Assembly: GCA_964429995.1 (NCBI GenBank)
Contig: CAYSDY010000002.1
Coordinates: 162,402 to 226,401 of the forward strand
DNA: 64,000 nt
Source of the DNA: UBA583 sp964429995
GTDB lineage: Archaea; Nanobdellota; Nanobdellia; Woesearchaeales; UBA583
Direction: 5' to 3'
This document shows, piece after piece, positions 47,528 through 55,378 of this stretch (the first letter of the stretch is position 1; the number at the start of each line of letters is the position of its first letter). Made by a program: the position numbers and the translations under genes. The notes under the pieces are model-generated. The model was not told where the DNA came from, searched no databases, and worked only from the letters and a program-made list of their open reading frames with translations.

Positions 47528-48785
47528 CTCATCAATAAACATTGAAACAGTTGCAGGAAACAGTTTATATATTAAAAATAGTGGATCTAACCTTAGTATT
47601 AAAGAGATAAAAGTTGGTGGCTATAGTTGTTATGATAATGATACTGTTTACAATACTGGAGTTTTTGAAATTGATATAAGTAGTTGTCTTGAAAATATTA
47701 GCATTTCAAATCCAGATGTTGTAGTTGTAACAGATAAGGGTTTGATTGAGAAAAAGATTTATTACAAACCAAGACCTAAAGCATGTTCTGTTGGAAATTT
47801 AGTTCTTGAAACAGGAGATTCTTATACATTTTATAAATATGATAAACCATACAATAACATAGCAGGATGCTCAGCAATTTCACAGGAAAGAACATGTTCT
47901 GGTGGTGTTTTAAGTGGCACAAATGAATATTCATATTTATCATGTAATGATAGTTTAGCGCCAACACAAGGTGGAGAATGGGTGCTTGTATTTGCAAATG
48001 AAGATTTAGGTGTTAACAATGATTTTTATGTAATGAAATATGAAGCAAAGTTTGAAACAACTACCGGAAATACCAAAGATATAGATTATAATGGATGGAG
48101 GTATGATATATCTACAGGTGATAGAAGTATAATTTCGGCTCCATTACCTGAATCTATAACATATGTTAGTCATATTGAAGCTAAAAATGCTTGTGAGTCT
48201 TTAGGTAGTGGATATAAATTGATAAATCGTTCAGAATGGGTTGCAATTGCAAGAGATGTGGAAAATATTGCAAACAATTGGAATAATTTAGTTGTTGGAG
48301 AAGGTTTTTTATATAGAGGACATAGTAGTAATTCTCCAAATAGAGTCATAGGTGTATCAAATATTTCTGATTATTATTCAGATATTGTAAATGCTGAAGG
48401 AATTGAACAAAGAAGAGTTATGTTTATTTCTAGTGGTGAGGTTGTGTGGGATCTTGCAGGAAATGTTATGGAATGGAATAATGATAAATTTAATTCAAAT
48501 GCTGAAAGTTCTTTTGGTAAACCTTCTGAGACATGGTATGAATGGACAACGGTTTCTGAGTCTTATGATTCTTTTAAACCTTTGAATAAATCATTGACTT
48601 CTGCTAATGGTATAGGTATGCTTTATGCAGATCCAAATAATGCATATCCTTCAGGAACACAACATGCATTCTTATCTGGTGGAGCTTTTAATAGTGGTAG
48701 TGGAGCTGGAATATTTAATCTTCAGGTAGATATTGCACCAGAAGGGAGTTTTTATCATATCGGATTTAGATGTTCTTATAGGTAA
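47367..48785 (+). CDS. Pilin-like protein with FGE/C-type-lectin head (copy 2)
   Basis: A paralogue of the gene just upstream, starting at ATG 47367. The first 54 residues are nearly identical, while the beta domain (VAGNSLYIKN, IKVGGYSCYDND, CLENISISNPDVVVVTDKG; about 55-130) and spacer diverge moderately. The FGE-like head (about 206-473) keeps GGEWVLVFANEDLGV, YKLINRSEWVAIA, EVVWDLAGNVMEWN, HAFLSGGAF and GFRCSYR, but the surface-loop sequences differ. The gene ends without a following member and lies 92 bases before the DUF192 gene. The paired heads look like variants on one scaffold, the likely outcome of diversifying selection or recombination. No reverse transcriptase or template repeat is visible. 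Confidence 0.8.
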   Translation: MIINSHSKKCISPVVATALLLVVAVVAVVGFQNWFATYSTNVLSGVEGSSVNDVSSINIETVAGNSLYIKNSGSNLSIKEIKVGGYSCYDNDTVYNTGVFEIDISSCLENISISNPDVVVVTDKGLIEKKIYYKPRPKACSVGNLVLETGDSYTFYKYDKPYNNIAGCSAISQERTCSGGVLSGTNEYSYLSCNDSLAPTQGGEWVLVFANEDLGVNNDFYVMKYEAKFETTTGNTKDIDYNGWRYDISTGDRSIISAPLPESITYVSHIEAKNACESLGSGYKLINRSEWVAIARDVENIANNWNNLVVGEGFLYRGHSSNSPNRVIGVSNISDYYSDIVNAEGIEQRRVMFISSGEVVWDLAGNVMEWNNDKFNSNAESSFGKPSETWYEWTTVSESYDSFKPLNKSLTSANGIGMLYADPNNAYPSGTQHAFLSGGAFNSGSGAGIFNLQVDIAPEGSFYHIGFRCSYR

Positions 48786-48877
48786 TGGTTTAAACAATAT
48801 TGTTAGTTTTTAATTATTATTTATAAAACATAAATATTATAAATTTGAAATTGAAAAGTATTTTAATGATTAGATAA

Positions 48878-49237
48878 ATGGCACAATTATTTCATAAAAA
48901 TGATCAAATATTGTCTGATATGGTTTATGCAACATCTATATTACAGATATCTAAAGGTTTAATGTTTGCAGGAAAAAAAAAGATAAATAAGGGAATGTGT
49001 CTTGTTATTCCTAGTAAAATGGATGAAAGGATTAATTCTTCGGTTACTATGTTGTTTTGTTTTTATAGTATGGATATTATTTTTGTTGATTCTAATTTTA
49101 ATGTTGTTGATAAGCAAACTTTAAGACCTTTTAAAGTATGTTATGTTCCTAAAAAAAAATGCAGATATGTTATAGAAAGCTTTAAAGGCAAGTTTAATAA
49201 TATAAAAATTGGTGATAAAATTGAAATTCACCTGTAG
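48878..49237 (+). CDS. DUF192 family protein
   Basis: 119 residues covering a complete DUF192 domain: a conserved start ISKGLMFAGKKK, MCLVIPS, the central strand YSMDIIFVDSNFNVVD, CYVPKKKCRYVIES and the terminal IKIGDKIEI. The family is small, beta-rich and widespread in archaea and bacteria, with no proven function; some members sit in the cell envelope. No signal peptide is seen here. It converges with a pilin-like gene, overlapping by 10 bases. Confidence 0.85.
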   Translation: MAQLFHKNDQILSDMVYATSILQISKGLMFAGKKKINKGMCLVIPSKMDERINSSVTMLFCFYSMDIIFVDSNFNVVDKQTLRPFKVCYVPKKKCRYVIESFKGKFNNIKIGDKIEIHL

Positions 49238-49827
49238 TAGATGTATAATTCAAAATTTATTTCTCTTTGTGATGTTGCCCAACTTATTAAACCTGATGGT
49301 GCTCTTTTAAATTTGTATGAACGCCTGTTATCTTCTGTTATTATAACATTGTTGTATTTAAAAGATCCAAAATTGCTTATTGTTACATTATTAAATATTG
49401 CATCTTTATTTTGTGGCATTGATATTGTAAGTTTAAATGGTGCATTTATTATTGAGTTTTCAGAATTTGAATAGAGGGTGTTTAAAGAATGTTCAATTAT
49501 TTGTTTTGATTTTGCACATGCACCTATGTGAGTATTGTCATTGCACGTTATTTCTATATCGTTTCCTGCAAATTCGTTGTCAAGACAGTAATTTATTAAA
49601 TCTTTTAATGTATCTCTGTTTCTTTCTACATAACAACCAGTACTCATTTTTATCATTGAGTTAAGAGTTCCTTCTGCTAATATTTTGTATTCTGATTCTT
49701 GAGCATTATCATCATCATTAAGACTTTTTAAGGCTTGTATTCTACCATATATCAAGATTCCTAAGATTATTACTACAAACATTAAAGCTACTCCAAAGAT
49801 TTCTGCCTGACTTTTTTTATCATTCAT
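49228..49827 (-). CDS. Pilin-like exported protein
   Basis: 199 residues from the ATG at 49827; an upstream start at 49914 would add a non-conserved segment. The N-terminus MNDKKSQAEIFGVALMF is a class III-like, prepilin pattern common in DPANN archaea (KKXQAEIFG), with a hydrophobic helix to about residue 30. The rest (about 55-199) is a beta-rich extracytoplasmic domain with cysteines (about C66, C82 and others). It diverges from the transglutaminase gene with only 59 bases between starts, so the two share an AT-rich promoter region. It may be a minor pilin or a secreted subunit, separate from the head-bearing pilins. Confidence 0.6.
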   Translation of the reverse strand: MNDKKSQAEIFGVALMFVVIILGILIYGRIQALKSLNDDDNAQESEYKILAEGTLNSMIKMSTGCYVERNRDTLKDLINYCLDNEFAGNDIEITCNDNTHIGACAKSKQIIEHSLNTLYSNSENSIINAPFKLTISMPQNKDAIFNNVTISNFGSFKYNNVIITEDNRRSYKFKRAPSGLISWATSQREINFELYIYYR

Positions 49828-49886
49828 AACTAAGTATAAAAATAAAAATTTATAAATCTTAACAATAAGAAAAATATTAATATCAA

Positions 49887-51815
49887 ATGAATAAAAAATT
49901 TTTTTTGGTGACAATTGGTTTTTTTGTATTATTAAACCATTTGATTTTTGGTTTTAGTGCAGAAGAAAAAGATATTAGTTCTTATGATTATATCAAATTG
50001 AAAATTAAAAATGATATAAGTTTTTATATTGATTTTGAGGATAAGTATGATGTAGAAAAATTTAGTGTTGATTCTTTTTTTCTTCCTATAACCTATAATG
50101 GGTCACAATATCTTAATAATTTTAATTCATCATCAGAGTATGTAATTGTAAATGATAGCAATGAGTTATTTTTAAGATTTGATATTAAAAAGAATAAGTT
50201 ATCTGAAAATAATTATATACTTAATGAGTTTGTTGTTGAAAGTACTTATCAAAAACCGTTGATTAAAGATAAGATTGATTATCCACTGATTAGTATTGAT
50301 AAAGAATATACACAGTATTTAAATTTTACAGAATTGATAGATTTTGATTATGAAATACAAAAACAAGCATCTTTACTTGCAGAAGGCGAGGATGATGTTT
50401 TTATAATAGCTTCAAAAATTGCTAAATGGATAAGAGAAGATGTAATATATGATTTATCAACAATAACCAATAATCCTAACCAAAAATCATCTGAAACATT
50501 TAAATTAAAAACTGGTGTTTGTAAGGAGATAAGTAATTTATATATATCTATGATGAGAACTCTTGGAATTCCTTGTAGAGTTGTTTCTGGTTATGCATAT
50601 ACAGATTCAAAAGAAATAGTTGAATTTATAAATTCAAATTGGGGTGGACATGCTTGGGTTGAAGTTCTTATTGGAGATCAATGGGTTCCTTTTGATCTTA
50701 CTTATAATCAGTATGGGTATGTAGATTCTACTCACATTGCTTTGTATAAAGGAGTTGAACTTAAAAAAAATAGTTTATATATAGATACTTTTGGATACGG
50801 TTATTCTTTTAAAAAACAATCTTTTGTAAATAATTCATTTGAAATACTCGATAAAATGAAATATTCTAATGAATATGATTTTTCAATTGAAATAACTGGT
50901 CCAAATGAGATAGGATTTGATAGTTATGGATATCTTAAGATTGATGTTAAAAATAAACTTGATGAGTATAATATACTTTTCCTTAACATAATATCAACAC
51001 AAGAGGTTGAAATACTTGATAAAGACTATCAGATGCATATCTTTAGACCTAATCAAGAGCAAACTATGTATTTTAGATATAAACTTTTGTCTGACAAAAT
51101 GAAGGATGATTATACATATACTATTCCTTTTAAATTGTACAATAATGAAATAGAAAAGGATTTTTTTGTAAAAACACAAAAGGATTTTCTCAATATAAAA
51201 AAAATAGCTTTGCCTGAAGAATATGAAGTTAAAAAAAATTACAGTAATAATGATTTGATATTTGACTGTAACTTTATTTATGATATGCCAAAAAATCTTA
51301 TATTGTGTAGCATGAAAAATCCAAACAATTTTGAAATAAATAATCTGAATGTTTGTATAAATAGCCAAACCTGTACAAAAATTGCCTTAAAAATAAATGA
51401 AATGGCTTCTGTTGCTTTTGAAACAGAGAATGAAAGTGAAGAAATATTTTATTCATATTCAAATATTACAAATAGTCTTATACTAAATCTTGCAAAACCT
51501 TTGATTAATGTTGATTATTCTATTGAAAATGAAAGTTTAATAATAAATTATTCTATACAGAATTTTAATAATAAAATAAAGGTGAATATATATGATGATA
51601 AGAAAAATGTTTTGTTAAAATCGTTTAATTCACACCAAAAAGAGAATATAGTAATACCTCTTGATAAAGGGCATAATAATATAACATTGAAGATGGAGGT
51701 TGGAGATAATTTAATTGATTCAAATGAATTTAATATTGAACTTGAGAAAAGTTTTTTTGATATTATTTACTCTTTTATAATATATATAAAAAATCTTGTA
51801 ATGGATCTATTTTAA
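49887..51815 (+). CDS. Secreted transglutaminase-like protein
   Basis: 642 residues with a signal peptide (about 4-24, FFLVTIGFFVLLNHLIFG). A transglutaminase-core domain (about 170-290) shows the Cys-His-Asp triad: Cys212 in TGVCKEISNLY, His255 in WGGHAWVEV and Asp270 in PFDLTYNQYG. The rest is Ig-like beta domains (about 310-610), then a hydrophobic C-terminal segment (about 622-642) that may anchor it. Members of this superfamily act as cysteine proteases or crosslink and remodel surface proteins. Divergent from a pilin-like gene, it could process or crosslink envelope components. The true reaction is unknown. Confidence 0.8.
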   Translation: MNKKFFLVTIGFFVLLNHLIFGFSAEEKDISSYDYIKLKIKNDISFYIDFEDKYDVEKFSVDSFFLPITYNGSQYLNNFNSSSEYVIVNDSNELFLRFDIKKNKLSENNYILNEFVVESTYQKPLIKDKIDYPLISIDKEYTQYLNFTELIDFDYEIQKQASLLAEGEDDVFIIASKIAKWIREDVIYDLSTITNNPNQKSSETFKLKTGVCKEISNLYISMMRTLGIPCRVVSGYAYTDSKEIVEFINSNWGGHAWVEVLIGDQWVPFDLTYNQYGYVDSTHIALYKGVELKKNSLYIDTFGYGYSFKKQSFVNNSFEILDKMKYSNEYDFSIEITGPNEIGFDSYGYLKIDVKNKLDEYNILFLNIISTQEVEILDKDYQMHIFRPNQEQTMYFRYKLLSDKMKDDYTYTIPFKLYNNEIEKDFFVKTQKDFLNIKKIALPEEYEVKKNYSNNDLIFDCNFIYDMPKNLILCSMKNPNNFEINNLNVCINSQTCTKIALKINEMASVAFETENESEEIFYSYSNITNSLILNLAKPLINVDYSIENESLIINYSIQNFNNKIKVNIYDDKKNVLLKSFNSHQKENIVIPLDKGHNNITLKMEVGDNLIDSNEFNIELEKSFFDIIYSFIIYIKNLVMDLF

Positions 51816-51842
51816 CTTTTGAATTAAAAACACAATGTTTTT

Positions 51843-52448
51843 TTATTTGTTTACTTTGGAAAACATTGGAAATAATTGTTTTTTTATGTATTTGTAATTG
51901 TGTTGTTCTCTAAAAATTCCTTCATTTACAGACTTAATGCTTTCTATTGAATAAAAAGCTTTTTTGTTGTACTTGTTTATTATTTTTAGCACATCAGTTA
52001 AATCCTTGCTTTTAATTACTGAGTACAGTATTTTGGTTTTTCCGTTATTGCCGTGTGAATCAATGACAGTTACACCAAAATCGTTTTCTTTTAGTTCTTC
52101 AATTATATCCTCATAATCTTTTGTTACAATGACTCTTACTGCAATTTTTGAGTTGTTGAATTTTTCACTTATGCAAACACCAAAATATGTTCCTGTTGCA
52201 TATCCTGCTGCGTATGCAATCATCCATACGTAATTATTGAGTCCTGTAAGTATCTGTCTTGCAACAAGAACCCAAAGTATAACTTCAAAAAAACTTAAAA
52301 CAGATGCTACTCTTTTAAAACCCTGAGAAACAAATACAACTCTCATAGTTCCAAAACTAACATCAAATACTCTTGAAAGGAATATTAATAATGGCATAAC
52401 TATCCAGTTGAATATGTTGGTGCTAAATATACCTGCTAAAAAATCCAT
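51843..52448 (-). CDS. UPF0316/DUF2179-type membrane protein
   Basis: 201 residues. Three membrane helices (about 10-32, 42-65 and 73-95) include the family pattern LSRVFDVSFGTMRVVFVSQG and AYAAGYATGTYFGV, followed by a cytosolic DUF2179 domain (about 100-175) with a beta-alpha-beta pattern such as VRVIVTKDYEDIIEELK. This layout is typical of UPF0316/YebE proteins, whose role is unknown. It converges with the transglutaminase gene, 27 bases apart. Confidence 0.75.
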   Translation of the reverse strand: MDFLAGIFSTNIFNWIVMPLLIFLSRVFDVSFGTMRVVFVSQGFKRVASVLSFFEVILWVLVARQILTGLNNYVWMIAYAAGYATGTYFGVCISEKFNNSKIAVRVIVTKDYEDIIEELKENDFGVTVIDSHGNNGKTKILYSVIKSKDLTDVLKIINKYNKKAFYSIESIKSVNEGIFREQHNYKYIKKQLFPMFSKVNK

Positions 52449-52513
52449 GTTTCTATATTCATTTAGTCTGGTCTTTATAAATAGAAATAAAGTGTGAATA
52501 GTGTATCTTTTCT

Positions 52514-53491
52514 TTAAACGTTACTTTCTATTGTTATGTATGGCATAGGTTTAAGATTTTTTATGTCTTTTTTTGATTTTTTATTATCTATAAATCCTTG
52601 CCATGCTATCATTGCTGCATTGTCCATTGCAAATTCCATACTAAAACTTGAATAAATGCAATTTCTTTCATTGCACATTTGATTTGCCATTTGGGTTATT
52701 CTTTTATTTGATGCAACTCCTCCAACTATAAGAAATTCTTTTTTCCCTGTATATGCCATTGCTCTTTCAACTATTTCCATCATCATTGCAAAAACGTTTT
52801 CCTGTAATGAAAAACACAAATCTTCTATTGGTATTTTATTGTCAAATTTTTGTTTAAGATTTGTGTAGAGTCCTGCAAGACTTACATTCATACCTTTTAT
52901 TGTATATGGTAATTTTATAAAATTGTTAGATTTTAATGCTGTTTGTTCTATTATAGGACCTCCAGGAAAGTCCATTCCTGCATATCTTGCAAAACTATCA
53001 AAAAGATTTCCAAGCCCTATATCTTCTGTTTCTCCATATATTTTGTATTTATTTGATTCATCTTTTGCAATTATTTGAGTGTTTACTCCTGAAACATATA
53101 AAAAAAGTGGATCGTTTAGATTTGTAAGCATTTTTCCTATTTCAAGATGTGCTTTTATGTGATTTACCCCAACAATTTTTAAATTGTATTTTAGTGCTAG
53201 TGTTTTTGCAACAAGTGCTCCTATCTTTAAAGAATTACCTATTCCTGGACCTATTGAAAAAGATATTAGGTCTAAATCGTTAAAATTTTTATTTATTGAT
53301 TTAAGAAATGTTTTTGTTTTGGTAAGGATCTCATCAAAATGTTTTATGTGGAATTCTGTTAATTTTCTTAAGTCCATACCAACGTCATTTTTAAACTGTA
53401 TTTTATCGTTAAAAAGAATTTTTTTGTTTTTGCAGTCAATTATTCCCATTCCAAAGGTATGTGCGGTTGATTCTATTCCTAAAACTATCAT
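52514..53491 (-). CDS. kae1: tRNA N6-threonylcarbamoyladenosine synthase component Kae1
   Basis: The catalytic subunit of the KEOPS complex that adds threonylcarbamoyl to A37 of ANN-decoding tRNAs. The ASKHA fold start GIESTAHTFGMGII, the metal-binding histidines His111 and His115 (NHIKAHLEIG) and the C-terminal IVGGVASNKRI and AMDNAAMIAWQG are all present. 325 residues, a stand-alone Kae1; Bud32 is fused to Kae1 in many archaea but is not fused here. The neighbouring plus-strand fusion (53979) carries a kinase domain, but not clearly Bud32. Confidence 0.95.
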   Translation of the reverse strand: MIVLGIESTAHTFGMGIIDCKNKKILFNDKIQFKNDVGMDLRKLTEFHIKHFDEILTKTKTFLKSINKNFNDLDLISFSIGPGIGNSLKIGALVAKTLALKYNLKIVGVNHIKAHLEIGKMLTNLNDPLFLYVSGVNTQIIAKDESNKYKIYGETEDIGLGNLFDSFARYAGMDFPGGPIIEQTALKSNNFIKLPYTIKGMNVSLAGLYTNLKQKFDNKIPIEDLCFSLQENVFAMMMEIVERAMAYTGKKEFLIVGGVASNKRITQMANQMCNERNCIYSSFSMEFAMDNAAMIAWQGFIDNKKSKKDIKNLKPMPYITIESNV

Positions 53492-53587
53492 ATTATGGTT
53501 AGTTTTTGTTGATTAATAAATGTTTTTAGAGAGTTTTGAAAATACAATTTGCGGTATGTTTTTAAAATTTTAGTGCTTAATATTTTT

Positions 53588-53986
53588 ATGTCTGATTATA
53601 CTGATGAAAATCTTAAAGAAATATATTTGCAAGAGCTTATAGATAATTACAAAAATCCTAAAAATTTTGGGAAATTGGATGATTTTGATTATTTTGCACA
53701 TAAGAAAAACAGATCCTGTGGAGATGAGTTTGATTTGTTTTTAAAATTTGATGATAAAAATAAAGTTTCTAAGGTTGCTTTTAATGGACAAGGATGTGCT
53801 ATATCTACTGCATCTTTCTCAATATTTACAGAATACATTAAAGGTTTAACATTAGATGAATTAAAAAAACTTAGTGAAGATGACATATTTGAAATGTTAA
53901 AAATTGAAATATCTTCTGGAAAGGTTAATTGTGCAATTTTACCATTAGGTGCATTAAAAAAGGCTTTGAAAATTGAAGATGAATGA
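53588..53986 (+). CDS. Iron-sulfur cluster scaffold, IscU/SufU-like
   Basis: 132 residues from ATG 53588; the upstream start at 53549 adds a non-conserved stretch. The three cluster-ligand cysteines are C44 (NRSCGDEF), C70 (GQGCAIST) and C115 (KVNCAILPL), with Asp46 beside the first. Together these are characteristic of IscU/SufU scaffolds that assemble [2Fe-2S] clusters. No cysteine desulfurase or SufBC is in the window. It shares an 8-base overlap with the methyltransferase-kinase fusion. Client proteins in the window include the UDG-like protein. Confidence 0.88.
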   Translation: MSDYTDENLKEIYLQELIDNYKNPKNFGKLDDFDYFAHKKNRSCGDEFDLFLKFDDKNKVSKVAFNGQGCAISTASFSIFTEYIKGLTLDELKKLSEDDIFEMLKIEISSGKVNCAILPLGALKKALKIEDE

Positions 53987-55184
53987 TTATTTGTTAAATT
54001 ATGATAAAGTGTATGAACCGCAGGAGGATAGTTTTTTACTGTTAAAATCTGCTTTGGATCAAATTAAAAATAATATGTTTTTATCTTCTAAAAAAATTTG
54101 TGAGATGGGAGTTGGTTCTGGATTTGTTATAAAAAATATAGCATTAGAATATAAAAATAACATTTATTTCGGTTTTGATTTAAATAGTAATGCAATAGAT
54201 ATGACAAAATCAGTATTTGAACAGGCAGGATTAGAAATTGTGCTATACGAATCAGATCTTTTTGACAAATCTGTTGAAAAATATGATATGATAATTTTTA
54301 ATACACCTTACTTGCCGACAGAAGATGATGAAAATATCGAAGACCTATCCATTAAAGATAGGGCTTTGTATGGAGGGTTACATGGATATGAAGTTATTGA
54401 AAAATTTATATTGCAGATTAATGATAATCTTTTAAATGAAGGCTTGTGTGTAATCATATTATCTTCTTTATCAGATTATGAACATGTTATTCTAACATTA
54501 GAACATAATTGTTTTGAATATGAAAAAATAGATTCTGTGAATATTTTTTTTGAAGAAATAATCGCCCTTAAGATCATTAAATCAAAATTATTGAAAAATT
54601 TGGTTGATGATGGCATCAATAATATAAAATATTTAGCAGAAGGAAAGCATTCAAAAGTGTTAGAAGGACAGATTAAAGGAAAAAATGTTATAATCAAATA
54701 TGGTAAAGAACAACATATTTTAAAAGAAATCATATTTAACAAAAAGCTTAACAGTGAAGATTTTGTTCCAAAATATATTAAATCATCTGCCAATTATCTT
54801 GTAAGAGAGAAACTTAATGGCTTAATGATAAGAGAATGGCTTAATTTTTCCAACAAAAAGGACACATTGATTGTATTAAATAAAATATTAAATATCTGTT
54901 TTAGGCTTGATGATTTAGGAATAAATAAATTTGAGATGACCAATCCTTATAAACATATTTTTATAGATGAATCATTGGATGTTAAAATGATAGATTATGA
55001 AAGATGTAATTACTCTGTTAAACCTAAGAATGTTAATCAGGTTCTTAACTATTTTATAAAAAATTCAAAAATATTAAATGATAAGGGGATTTTTTTGGAT
55101 TGTTATAAAATTTATGATATTGCAAAAGAATATAAGAATAATAGAGAAAAGTTTTGTTTAAAAGATCTTCTTAAAAATTATTGA
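53979..55184 (+). CDS. HemK/Mtq2-type methyltransferase fused to a protein-kinase-like domain
   Basis: 401 residues from ATG 53979. Residues about 1-200 are an N5-glutamine methyltransferase of the HemK/Mtq2 (PrmC) type that modifies release factors: YEPQEDSFLLL, SAM motif I CEMGVGSG (41-48) and the catalytic FNTPYLP (107-113; family NPPY). Residues about 205-401 look like a compact Ser/Thr-kinase fold: glycine-rich LAEGKHSKVLEG, VAIK-type VIIKYGKE, GLMIREWLNF, and a degenerate catalytic segment TNPYKHIFIDESLDVKMIDYERC. I compare it with the archaeal COG2112 kinases. It overlaps the IscU-like gene and lies opposite kae1, a translation-linked neighbourhood. The C-terminal activity is uncertain. 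Confidence 0.75.
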   Translation: MNDYLLNYDKVYEPQEDSFLLLKSALDQIKNNMFLSSKKICEMGVGSGFVIKNIALEYKNNIYFGFDLNSNAIDMTKSVFEQAGLEIVLYESDLFDKSVEKYDMIIFNTPYLPTEDDENIEDLSIKDRALYGGLHGYEVIEKFILQINDNLLNEGLCVIILSSLSDYEHVILTLEHNCFEYEKIDSVNIFFEEIIALKIIKSKLLKNLVDDGINNIKYLAEGKHSKVLEGQIKGKNVIIKYGKEQHILKEIIFNKKLNSEDFVPKYIKSSANYLVREKLNGLMIREWLNFSNKKDTLIVLNKILNICFRLDDLGINKFEMTNPYKHIFIDESLDVKMIDYERCNYSVKPKNVNQVLNYFIKNSKILNDKGIFLDCYKIYDIAKEYKNNREKFCLKDLLKNY

Positions 55185-55222
55185 GAATTTAAAAAATCCT
55201 TGTTTTTTGTAAGCTTTTTAGA
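55179..55222 (+). repeat. Recurring hairpin element (reverse copy)
   Basis: About 44 bases, nearly identical to the reverse complement of 62010-62054 and similar to 19815-19850. The core AAAAAA (55191-55196) pairs with TTTTTT (55203-55208). It immediately follows the stop codon of the methyltransferase-kinase gene, so it may be a transcription end; the element is symmetrical enough to work in either direction. Confidence 0.6.
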
Positions 55223-55232
55223 AAGATAGCGT

Positions 55233-55283
55233 TGTAAAATATTCATATTGCAAGGTTTTACATAGTTTCCTTCTCAAACTATG
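55233..55283. other. Structured intergenic element with 8-base hairpin
   Basis: CATAGTTT (55261-55268) pairs perfectly with AAACTATG (55276-55283), and TGTAAAA (55233-55239) with TTTTACA (55256-55262). On the minus strand the hairpin reads CATAGTTTGAGAAGG and closely matches 57826-57849 on the plus strand. It lies between the fusion gene and hef, and may be a small RNA or regulatory hairpin. Confidence 0.4.
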
Positions 55284-55378
55284 GGATTTTTCGTAAACTC
55301 TTTATTGAAATTTAATTTTTTTTAAAATCTACTGTTTTTAATAATCATGTTTTTAAATACATGTTATATTGATAAATT

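Noticed and set aside
45829..48785. Diversity-generating retroelement target locus
   Set aside because: The FGE-like heads fit the fold of such targets, but no reverse transcriptase, template repeat or adenine-specific substitution pattern is visible.
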